Positions 10,953 through 19,735 of a stretch of 64,000 bases of DNA are shown one piece after another. The notes below the pieces were generated by a model. It had not been told where the DNA came from, did not search any database, and worked only from the letters and a program-made list of their open reading frames with translations. The position numbers and the translations under genes were made by a program. Numbering within the stretch: the first letter of the stretch is position 1; the number at the start of each line of letters is the position of its first letter. The stretch is from Parietichytrium sp. I65-24A (taxonomy: Eukaryota; Sar; Bigyra; Thraustochytrida; Thraustochytriidae). The DNA is taken from assembly GCA_012862575.1 (NCBI GenBank), contig BLSF01000043.1, forward strand, positions 62,001 through 126,000, given 5' to 3'.

Positions 10953-11041
10953 GTCTGATAGGTGTGATCAGTTATGTCTGATAGGTGTGATCAGTTATGT
11001 CTGATAGGTGTGATCTGATAGGTGTGATCCGATATGATCCG
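10953..11041. repeat. 23-bp tandem repeat
   Basis: Two full copies of a 23-bp unit beginning GTCTGATAGGTGTGATCAG (10953-10975 and 10976-10998) are followed by shortened copies (GTGATCTGATAGGTGTGATCC, GATATGATCC). The unit contains TGATCA, a small palindrome. Confidence 0.85.
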
Positions 11042-14000
11042 ATGGTGGTAATGGTCTTGATAGTGTTGATGTCACAAAAGCGAAAGCAGAAAAGGAGTGA
11101 GTGACTGGACTCATGGATGCTCAGAGATACTCAGAGCGTGAGAGAATGAGATAAATGAGATCGGGAAAGCTCTTCAAGACCTCACGCCATCCACCCATTT
11201 CCCCATGTGCCCTCTGCTTGCTTCGTGCATGACTGACATGACACAGTGATTACTTTTGAATGATTTCGAGCGCCGGTAGCCGCAATTCAACTCGAGACGT
11301 CTTGGGCCCAGTCTCCGTCTCGCTCTCTGTCTCTCTGCCTCTCTGCCTCTCTGCAAGCGCAGGGGTCTGCAATAATTGTTCAAGTGTTTGAGATTGTCGG
11401 TTCAAATATGTCCAACTTGCAGGTGTCACAGCAGCAGTGTTTGCGAGCGGTCTCCGAAGCGGAGACACTCCAGGGACGGCGGCCCATCTCTCATCTCTCT
11501 CTCTCATCTCTCTCTCTCATCTCTGCGCAAACCTAATCCCATCGCGTGCAACGTGACTTGAAACTTTTATAATGTTAAGCGTACGGAGAACGTGCGGCTG
11601 CCAATGAACCTTTCTTCAGAATTCAGAAGCGCGCACGCAGGTACCGGTAACGAAGCTCGTAGCTCGGATCAGATCGGAGTCGTGGAGCAAAGTATATAAC
11701 TTGGCGGTTCCGAAAGGCTCTGTGAGACAGGACCCACTCCTTGCTCACTGACGGCACGTGTGTAGCTTCGAGTGTGTGGCAGGAGCAAGCTTCAAAAAGA
11801 AGGAGCCAGGCTTTTCTTGACTTTTGATTCTAATTAATTTAATCTTGCGCGCCTTTGTCCAAAACAGTCGCCAACGACTTCGAAAAGGTTTGATAATGGG
11901 TTTGCAAACTACTTACGTTTATAGATTGTACAAGTTGAATTGATGATGATGATTGACGGAAATTGGTGATTGTAAATGCAAAATGCAAAATTCAAAATTG
12001 TTTGTTGTCTTGTCCAAGAAATGAAGAAATTAGATGAAAATGAAAAAAAGGTAACAGCAACGTTTTCGAAACGTGCCAATGGAAGTGTGTGGATTCATCG
12101 TTTTTCCATGTTTTTCCACAGAACACAAATTTCCCACGCCCTCTATGTCGCGACTGCAATGCGAGGCATCTCGGTCTGAAGATAGGAGGCGCGATGGCTC
12201 CTAGTCCGGCGTAGTGCACGCGGTACTTCCGAACGACGATTCGCGTCACACAGACGGTCCTGTAGACGAGAGTTTTTGTGCCGAAAATTGAACGGAGACT
12301 TCGGAACCACGTTCCGCTCGCCGCAACCCCCGCTCCAGCCATTTTTTCTACCAAGTACTTTAGTAGCCCTCGCCCCTCGCGCGTGTGCGATGAAGTGCGG
12401 AGGAAAGTCTCTTGCCAGAGTTCGACTCCTATCCGATTGGCTAAGCTCCAGAAGGACAGGTTGGCCGCTCTCAGTTCTTTGAGTGGATTTGTACCGCCAA
12501 ATTACGGGGCGCTCGGCGAAACTAAATCGCCGGTATAATTCGCCGAGATTCCCGTCTTCCAGAGGGTTCCAGAACAGCACTTCTGTCGGGGAATTATCTC
12601 GGGGAAATATTCGCGCCCCCGAAATTCGGTCCCTCGGAGCTGTCCAAACCCCGCACTCTGTTCCATTTTTCATCTCTCATCTCTTATTTTCGTATTTTCG
12701 TGCACCAGAGTACAGTAGCCCAGAGAAAGCTGCTTCTTTTTTTAATACTGTTCATTATCCATCAAATAATCAAAATTCAATCAACTTTTGGATGGTCACA
12801 TTCCATACAAAATACAAAATCAGCAAAAAATAAAAAAATTCTTAAATGATTGATGAAAGTTTGTTATTCCAGGCCAGCTAGGTAACAAAAATCACCTCAC
12901 TGTATACTCGAGCGTAGGCGAAGTCCTATACCCTTAGTACCACCAAGGAATCTGAGATCGCCCGACCGTATCGGCCGACTAGCGAATACGTTGAGACTGG
13001 TATCTTTGCGTGTAATTCGGCCAAACGAGCAACCGGTTCTCACGAGCTTGCTAAGAATCTGATTGGAGAATTCCGTAAGCCTTCCTTCTCCTCGCGAGGG
13101 TTCCGGGTCCCGTCCTCCTTCAGTCTTCTTCCGCTGTTCTGAATTGTTTTGCACTTGTCTTAGTGAGCAGTGAGCAGTGAGAGAATAATCTTTCCCTTGA
13201 CGCCATTTATCCTTTCCGGACCTTAGGTGATTGCTATGGAATTCGCCTTTCACACGCAGAGCATGAGCAATAAAACGAAAGAAATGAAAAAACGAAAATC
13301 GATCCAAAATGTCCAAAATCCAAACTGCCCGCGCTAAGACTCTCTACCCGCAAATTCTACCCTCCGCTCCCTCCCCGCAATTCACCTCTGTATTTCCTCG
13401 CGCTGCTCTCTCTCTCCCCACCCACAACAACCCCCTACCTACCTCAAACTATACCACCTCCCATCACACCGACGCCCGCACAGACATCCCTCGCCGAGTG
13501 TCGTTCTACTCAACCACCTAAGCGCCGCTACCTTACCGCCCTTCTTACTCAGATAGATAGGCAATGGCGTAGCGGACAGTAGGAGGCGCTGGTAGGCCCG
13601 AATGTATGGCGGATGAATTGGAAGATGTGGAAAGGAGGCAGCAGACCCGAAACGGGAAAGATAAGGCGAGCAGTTGATTCGAACAAGACGTTGGTGTGCG
13701 CGCGAAATTGGAGGTGAGTTGGCGATGTACAGCAGATGTACAGAAGATGTACAGGCGGGTGATGGCAGTTGATGGCTTGGGGAAAGCGGCAAAGTTGCAA
13801 AGTGGCACAGTGGCAGGCTGGCTGGTTGGTTGGAAGAATGGGATGGTTGTGGTAATTGGCCATGCATACACATGCTGCTTTTGATGCTGCTGGAACGGCG
13901 ATTGGTTGTGTTTATGCTGCGCTGTTGCATGTTGCATGCTGCATGTTGCATGTTGCCGTGTCGAGATCGATGGATTGGTGGATTGGTGTTTTGGATGAGA

Positions 14001-14062
14001 TCGAGCATGTGATTAACAGGGTTTGTGTTTTTGTTGTCATTGCGCTGAAACAAAAAATGTAG

Positions 14063-15697
14063 ATGTTGGCACGCCTTGGACAGCAAGCAGTTCAGTCGTT
14101 GGGACGCAGAAACATGAGCAGCATGGTGGCGGCAAAGGATGTGTTGCAGGAGCTCGGAATCTCCAGCACCGAGGTGAACTCTGGTGTGTTCGATGGTCGC
14201 CAGTGGAAGGCCTCCGGCCCTGTGCACGAGGCACTCAACCCTTCCACTGGGGAGGTCATCGCAAAGGTCCAGTTCGGAACCAAGGAGGACTACGATCGCT
14301 GCATGAGCAACACTGTTGCAGCTCAGGAGGCCTGGCAGCTGACCCCTGCGCCAAAGCGCGGGGAGATCGTCCGCCAGATCGGAGATGCCCTCCGCGTGAA
14401 GAAGGATGCTCTTGGAGCTCTCCTTTCCCTCGAGATGGGCAAGATCTACGCTGAAGGCAAGGGTGAGGTTCAGGAGTTTATCGACATCTGCGACTTGGCC
14501 TGCGGCATGAGCCGCCAGCTCCCTGGCCAGATGCTCCCTTCCGAGCGCGACCAGCATGTGCTCTTGGAGACCTGGAACCCACTCGGAACGGTTGGTATCA
14601 TCACCGCATTCAACTTTCCACACGCAGTGTACGGATGGAACGCCAGCGTTTCTCTCGTGTGCGGTAACACCCAGATCGTCAAGGGAGCAGAGTCTGCTTC
14701 CCTTGTGACTGTGGCGACCCAGAAGATTGTTAGCAAGGTGTTCGAGGACAACGGCCTCGACCCAGCCATTGCAGTTCTCTGCCAGGGACTTGGAAACGAA
14801 GTTGGAGAGGCTCTTCTCCACGACAAACGCGTCAACTTGGTCTCTTTCACTGGATCCACCAAGGTTGGAACCCACGTAAAGCAGGTCGTCTCTGCTCGCC
14901 ACGGAAAGACTCTTCTCGAGCTCGGAGGAAACAACGCCATCGCCGTCATGCCTTCTGCAGACATCCCTATGGCTCTCCAGTCCATCCTCTTCGCTGCTGC
15001 TGGAACCTGTGGACAGCGCTGCACCAGTCTTCGCCGTCTCCTGCTCCACAAGGATATCCACGACAACTTCCTCAGCAACTTGGTGAAGGCCTACGGCAAG
15101 CTCCCATACGGTAACCCACTCGACAGCAAGACCTTGGTCGGACCAATTCACAACCAGGCTGGCCTTGACCTCTTCGAGAAGACCATCAAGGAGGCTCAGG
15201 AGCAGGGAGGTAAGCTCCTTGTAGGAGGAACCAGGGTGGACCCATCTGAGCTCCCACAGTCCAACCTTGCTGGTGGAAACTTCATCAAGCCTGCTGTGAT
15301 CTCCATCGATGCCCATGCTCCAATTGTTCAGGAGGAGCGCTTTGTGCCAGTCCTGTACGTGTGCAAGACTGAAAGCTTCGACGAGGCCATCAAGATCAAC
15401 AACCAGGTCGAGCAAGGTCTCTCCTCTGCTCTCTTCTCCAACGACATGCGCGAGACCATGAAATGGGTTGGACCACGCGGATCCGACACCGGTATTGTCA
15501 ACGTCAACACCTCTTGCTCTGGTGCTGAGATCGGCCTCGCCTTCGGAGGCAACAAGTCCACCGGATGGGGACGCGAGTCCGGAAGCGATGCATGGAAGGC
15601 ATACATGCGCCGCGGATCTGCCACCATCAACTACGCCAACATGGAGGGCAAGAAGCTCGAACTTGCTCAGGGCATCAACTTTTCCCTCGACGAGTAA
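14063..15697 (+). CDS. ALDH7A1: 2-aminoadipate semialdehyde dehydrogenase (ALDH7A1/antiquitin type)
   Basis: A single-exon 544-residue protein from the ATG at 14063. The N-terminus (MLARLGQQAVQSLGRRNMSS) is basic and amphipathic, as in a mitochondrial presequence. ALDH signatures are present: the catalytic Glu at about residue 286 in LLELGGNNA (the ELGGNN form is typical of family 7) and the nucleophilic Cys at residue 320 in GTCGQRCTSLRR. Other motifs include WNPLGTVGIITAFNFP and SFTGSTKVG. The family oxidises 2-aminoadipate 6-semialdehyde to 2-aminoadipate with NAD+, using the product of LKR/SDH encoded at 5710-8706; family 7 enzymes can also oxidise betaine aldehyde and lipid aldehydes. 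Codon use is strongly biased to C-ending codons, suggesting high expression. Assignment to ALDH7 is firm; the role in lysine breakdown follows from family knowledge and the neighbour. Confidence 0.94.
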   Translation: MLARLGQQAVQSLGRRNMSSMVAAKDVLQELGISSTEVNSGVFDGRQWKASGPVHEALNPSTGEVIAKVQFGTKEDYDRCMSNTVAAQEAWQLTPAPKRGEIVRQIGDALRVKKDALGALLSLEMGKIYAEGKGEVQEFIDICDLACGMSRQLPGQMLPSERDQHVLLETWNPLGTVGIITAFNFPHAVYGWNASVSLVCGNTQIVKGAESASLVTVATQKIVSKVFEDNGLDPAIAVLCQGLGNEVGEALLHDKRVNLVSFTGSTKVGTHVKQVVSARHGKTLLELGGNNAIAVMPSADIPMALQSILFAAAGTCGQRCTSLRRLLLHKDIHDNFLSNLVKAYGKLPYGNPLDSKTLVGPIHNQAGLDLFEKTIKEAQEQGGKLLVGGTRVDPSELPQSNLAGGNFIKPAVISIDAHAPIVQEERFVPVLYVCKTESFDEAIKINNQVEQGLSSALFSNDMRETMKWVGPRGSDTGIVNVNTSCSGAEIGLAFGGNKSTGWGRESGSDAWKAYMRRGSATINYANMEGKKLELAQGINFSLDE

Positions 15698-16377
15698 GCG
15701 AATCACCTTCACCGCTCCATGCAGGGTTCGTATGTATGCGTCCATTGTGTGTGTCCTGTAGTTTGAAGTTGTAGGCTCGACAAAATCGAGTACTACTAAA
15801 CCTTTTTAATCCTTTTTTTATGGCCCAGTGCCGCAAACCTTCCACATCACATGAAATGAGAAATGAACCAAATTTTCTAGCTAGAGAAATCTTCCAAATT
15901 CTACACTACAATCTTCGACCTCGCGAGCGATGACGAGGATTTCGGAATTTCTTCGTCCCAAGTTTTCTACTTTTCGTTCTTTAAAATCAAAATCAAACAG
16001 TAAAATAACGAACTGTGAATCAAAAAGCAAAGCTCTTTCGACTCGAGACGTGACAAATTATTAAAAAAGACGGCAATTTTCTCCTCAACTTTGAGATAAA
16101 CTCAATGAACATTGCACTTTCGACTTCCTGATCGAGCTTTAAGCGTGAGGGAAAAAAATGCAAGTTGTTACACGTGAGTTGTAATATATATTTATAACAG
16201 TCCCCTAAATAAAGTATTAATTCCGATTATGCCAATGGTTATCCGACAATCATAAGAGTATCACAATAATACTCACATTAAGCAAATGTATCGTCACATT
16301 AGCGAGGTCGATTATAGTTTGTTTAGTAGCTGCGTTCAATTAAAACTGCCGCGTAGCTTGGAAGGCTAGGAGCGAAC

Positions 16378-16395
16378 AAAGTGTCCTCGCGTACC
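16378..16395 (+). promoter_or_regulatory. Recurrent upstream element, full copy
   Basis: AAAGTGTCCTCGCGTACC, shared base for base over GTGTCCTCGCGTACC with the copy at 46841-46855. It lies about 550 bp upstream of the GT90-like start. The function is unknown. Confidence 0.5.
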
Positions 16396-16516
16396 GCCAA
16401 ATTCTGCGATTCACATAAATAGCTTTGTATCGGGAGTTGGGCGATCCGAACTGCGGAGTTTTGAGGAGCCTGCGATTGTGTGTGGATTGTTATTACAGCG
16501 AGACTGTCGTTTTGTT

Positions 16517-16568
16517 GTTGTTGTTGTTGTTGTACTTGGTGTTGTTGTTGTTGTTGTTGTTGTTGTTG
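16517..16568. repeat. (TTG)n microsatellite
   Basis: Two runs of TTG units are separated by TACTTGG. The tract is in the presumed 5' region of the GT90-like gene. Confidence 0.9.
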
Positions 16569-16943
16569 TGAGAACTGCGTGCAGCAAAGCTCCGGATCCC
16601 ACACACATAGACGGAAGGGCTACGATATTCTTGGCGTTTGTAGCGGGGTGTGTGACGGTGGCGCTGCTGTTTCAGATTGCTCGAACCTGAAGGGCTTCCG
16701 TACATATAGTTAGTTTGGACAAAAGCTGCGACGTATGATTATCCAAGCATCGGGGCATTACATCGTCCAAGGGTTTTTGAAAGCCATCAAGTCGTTGCAT
16801 CGCTAGTTGCGGGAAAGCGGGATTGTTAGTTTATTTTAGAGTGCGAAAAGCGAGTTTGTGATTGCCGCGAGTGGGAGTGAAAATTAAGCTATACAGGGTT
16901 GCTTGATTCGGACACGGCGGAATCTCGGTTGGAAACAAGCACT

Positions 16944-18920
16944 ATGGCGACGCGAGGCGCGATTCGAGGTATTTTTAGCTCGGAAGAGGAGCAGCTGGAG
17001 ACGTTTCGCGATGGCGTGCCGCTGTTTGATAGCATTTCAGAGTGCATGGAGTGGGTGAGGGAGAACACGCACTCCGGATCCAACCCGGACGACCCGAACC
17101 TGAAGCACATATTCACGCACCTGATCAACTGGCCGCAGGTCAAAGAATACCTGATTCCCAGGCTGGAGCTCAACCCCGCGCCATTCCACCACGAAGGCGA
17201 GGAATATTATTACACATACGACATTGCCGCTGCGGAGGCGGAGGACGACGGCGCGGAAAGCGACGTGGATAGCGCACAGGGAGCTCTGGATCCCTCGCCG
17301 TCCAAGATCCATAACAAACTGAATCGGGCGGTCTCCAACTTTGAGTTTCAGCCTGTGCGGGAGTACTTAGATTCCAGACTCGATCTGCCGGTTCATCGCG
17401 TGACGAACGCGACATCTACTATGAACACTCTGCAGTACCTGTTTCATCACATGCGGTGCGGGATCGCAGTTGTGATTCGGGACAACAAGCTGGTGTTGTT
17501 TGCCCCTTTTGTGAACAAGGATTACGAGAACAACTGGGGTCAAAACGTTTCTTTCGACCCTCCGAATTTCGAAGAATACTACAAACTGAAACGCAACTAT
17601 TACCGACGAGAAAACATCATTAGGGACAAGATGAGGTGGTGGGCGAATGGAAATATCATCTGCAACGAGCATAATGCGCCTCGCGAGCGGCACACACAGT
17701 ATTGGGGCGACAACCTCCTCCCGACTTTTAAACATATGCTGGAGACGCTGTGCAGAGAGCGAAAGCTGCCAGACGTAGAGTTCTTCTTCAACAAGCGCGA
17801 CCACCCACAGCTGAAAGCCGACCTCACAGAGCCGTACGATTTTGTCTTTGACGCGCCGGATGTGCCCCTAACTCGGCAGCGGTACGACACGTACGCGCCA
17901 ATCCTGAGCTTTTACACGTCCTCACGCTTTGCGGACTTGCCGATCCCTACGACAGAGGATTGGGAGTCTGCCGTGGGGCGCGTCTTCCCGCCGTCCTTTA
18001 TCCCGGACTATCGTAGTGGAGACGTGAGTGCTCCGCGTGACCTCTACCTCAAGGCCAACTTTGATAACTTCCATGTGGAGTGGGAAAACAAGGTGAGCAC
18101 GGCCTTCTTCAGGGGCAATGCAACCGGCGGAGGCACCACGCCGACCACCAACCAGCGCTTGCACGTTGCAAAGCTGTGCTCCATGTGGAACGCGGATGGG
18201 TCCAACGGTTCCAAACCGCCTCTTCTTGATGCTGGCGTGATTGGGTTTAACGTGCGCGACAAGAAGTTGTACAAGGATGCGATGCGGTTTACGATGAAGG
18301 ACAAGATCGGCCTGGAAAAGGCGCCATACGTGGAGATGTACAAGCAGGGAACGTACAAGTACATTCTTTACATTGAAGGGCACTGTGCCGCCAATCGATA
18401 CTCCTTCCTCATGCGCCTTGGAAGCGTCATCTTCAAGGTGGAGTCCACCTGCGAGGCTTCCGAGATGTGGTTTTTCCCGATGTTGAAGCCGTACGTGCTC
18501 GGCTCGGAGGTTACGCGAGGCGTGCATGGCGCAGACCACATCCCGATCAAGGCTGATCTGTCAGATCTCAAGGAGACGATAGAGTGGTGCCGCGAGAACG
18601 ACGACAAGTGCAAGATGATCGCCGAGAATGCTCGCAATAAGTATCAGCGATGCCTTTCTCGAGACAGTATCCTGGATTACTTGCAGATGGTCCTTGTGCG
18701 AACGGCCAAGAATTATGAGCACGCGCCGTCCTGGTGGAAGATGCCGATGCCTCTGGCCCCGCGGCCAAATCTTGCGCCGTCCGACAAATGTGCGCGAGAC
18801 CCGCACACGAAGGAATTTGTGTACTGCGCACGCTGCGAAAAAGAGCTCGAGTCGAGGGATATCCGAAAGCGCTCGCGAGGCGGCGACCAAGACGACAAGA
18901 CGAAGCGGCGCCGATTCTAA
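16944..18920 (+). CDS. Glycosyltransferase family 90-like protein (giant-virus-like)
   Basis: A 658-residue single exon from the ATG at 16944; the frame opens earlier but only at a TTG. The C-terminal half has the GT90/CAP10-type core: YKYILYIEGHCAANRYSF and LGSVIFKVES (about residues 470-505), FFPMLKPYV, HIPIKADLSDLKETIEWC and SRDSILDYL. The N-terminal half contains TLQYLFHHMRCGIAVVIR with LFAPFVNKDYENNW, and CRERKLPDVEFFFNKRD, an arrangement I know from nucleocytoplasmic large DNA virus glycosyltransferases. There is no signal peptide or membrane segment, unlike many cellular GT90 enzymes of the secretory pathway. A C-terminal CxxC pair (YCARC) and a basic KRSRGG...KTKRRRF tail follow. The gene looks whole and its codon use is like its neighbours. 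GT90 membership is well supported; donor, acceptor and location are unknown. Confidence 0.75.
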   Translation: MATRGAIRGIFSSEEEQLETFRDGVPLFDSISECMEWVRENTHSGSNPDDPNLKHIFTHLINWPQVKEYLIPRLELNPAPFHHEGEEYYYTYDIAAAEAEDDGAESDVDSAQGALDPSPSKIHNKLNRAVSNFEFQPVREYLDSRLDLPVHRVTNATSTMNTLQYLFHHMRCGIAVVIRDNKLVLFAPFVNKDYENNWGQNVSFDPPNFEEYYKLKRNYYRRENIIRDKMRWWANGNIICNEHNAPRERHTQYWGDNLLPTFKHMLETLCRERKLPDVEFFFNKRDHPQLKADLTEPYDFVFDAPDVPLTRQRYDTYAPILSFYTSSRFADLPIPTTEDWESAVGRVFPPSFIPDYRSGDVSAPRDLYLKANFDNFHVEWENKVSTAFFRGNATGGGTTPTTNQRLHVAKLCSMWNADGSNGSKPPLLDAGVIGFNVRDKKLYKDAMRFTMKDKIGLEKAPYVEMYKQGTYKYILYIEGHCAANRYSFLMRLGSVIFKVESTCEASEMWFFPMLKPYVLGSEVTRGVHGADHIPIKADLSDLKETIEWCRENDDKCKMIAENARNKYQRCLSRDSILDYLQMVLVRTAKNYEHAPSWWKMPMPLAPRPNLAPSDKCARDPHTKEFVYCARCEKELESRDIRKRSRGGDQDDKTKRRRF

Positions 18921-19360
18921 ACTCTTTGCTGCTGCTGCGGCTGCGGCTGCGGCTGCTACAAAATTATTTGCAACTTTCTCTTCGTTCTCCTGCTTCCATC
19001 CCATTCCTCCGACTTGTTTCCCCCACTGTACAGTGAGGTGAATACCCTATCACGCACCCATTCAATCGATCACAGTCACTCCCGGACAAAACCATTTCGA
19101 TTGATTCGTCGTCTGCTTGCTTGATTGATTCACATGTGCACAATTGCATTTCATCTTGATTTCTCAAAATCAAAATCAACCGAGACAAGCAATCGCAAAT
19201 GATATCAAGGTCAATCAAAGCTCAACCAAGATGAAAACGAACTGGAACGAACCGAACTGAACTGCCAATGCCAATGCCATGAGCACGTTCCACACGTCCA
19301 TTCCTTCCGTCCTTCCGTCCTTCCTTCCTCCACTCATTCACTCATTCACTCATTTGCTCA

Positions 19361-19520
19361 CAGTCTATATGTTACATCGTGTACCTTTCATCACACACAC
19401 ATCTCACAGACATAATATATGAAATGCTTTCGAATCACAGTCTATATGTTACATCGTGTACCTTTCATCACACATACATCTCACAGACATAATAATATAT
19501 GTTCATTGAAATGCTTTCGA
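19361..19520. repeat. 77-bp tandem duplication
   Basis: CAGTCTATATGTTACATCGT begins at 19361 and again at 19438. Both copies continue through GTACCTTTCATCACAC, CATCTCACAGACATAAT and GAAATGCTTTCGAA. The second copy has a few extra bases, so the event looks recent. Confidence 0.9.
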
Positions 19521-19641
19521 AAAGTAAAGTGCTCCACCCTCCTAGCCGTTACGGAGTCCTACTTGCACCATCTACTTCAAACCATAGAAAAGTCTCCTTC
19601 ATGCCTTCTGTGCAGTTGGAAGCGTCCGAGGACATGTGAAT

Positions 19642-19659
19642 GCGTCCTCGCGTACCCTT
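19642..19659 (+). promoter_or_regulatory. Recurrent upstream element, full copy
   Basis: GCGTCCTCGCGTACCCTT, about 80 bp before the ATG at 19736. The imperfect palindrome GTCCGAGGAC sits just upstream (19624-19633), and a related GTGCGTACCCTTAAGAGG...GTGTCCGCGCAC arrangement lies at 19693-19725. Confidence 0.45.
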
Positions 19660-19735
19660 CTCATACATACACAAATACTATAGATCTCCTTAGTGCGTAC
19701 CCTTAAGAGGGTGTCCGCGCACGTGAGGAGGCGAC

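Larger units (their letters stand above)
8707..14062. other. Long 5.4-kb divergent intergenic region, no supported gene
   Basis: It separates LKR/SDH (-) and the ALDH7A1-type gene (+). It holds (GTTT)n at 9097-9124, GTGA/GAGA-rich tracts at 9205-9310, TTG-rich tracts at 9345-9420, CATT/CTTT tracts at 10875-10910, a 23-bp tandem repeat at 10953-11041 and CT-rich runs near 11310-11525. A patch at 12.1-12.7 kb is richer in GC and open on both strands but shows no recognisable protein. The reading frames at 12143-12673 (-) and 12897-13316 (-) could not be linked to any family. Confidence 0.5.
15698..16943. other. Intergenic region with a (TTG)n tract
   Basis: The 3' flank of the ALDH gene and the 5' region of the GT90-like gene. 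It is AT-rich up to about 16320, then carries the recurrent GTGTCCTCGCGTACC element (16378-16395) and an interrupted (TTG)n tract (16517-16568). No gene was seen; the open frames on both strands over the tract are repeat-derived. Confidence 0.55.
18921..19735. other. Intergenic region with tandem duplication
   Basis: Contains (GCTGCG)n just after the stop (about 18927-18958), TTCC and CATT tracts (about 19310-19355), a 77-bp tandem duplication (19361-19520) and copies of the recurrent element near the next gene. No coding region was seen. Confidence 0.6.

Noticed and set aside
12143-12673. 176-codon minus frame in the GC-richer patch
   Set aside because: Open on both strands with no motif; not enough to call a gene.
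13439-15745. 768-codon minus frame opposite the ALDH gene
   Set aside because: Same reason: it is a shadow of a highly biased gene, with a repeat-like tail over the spacer.
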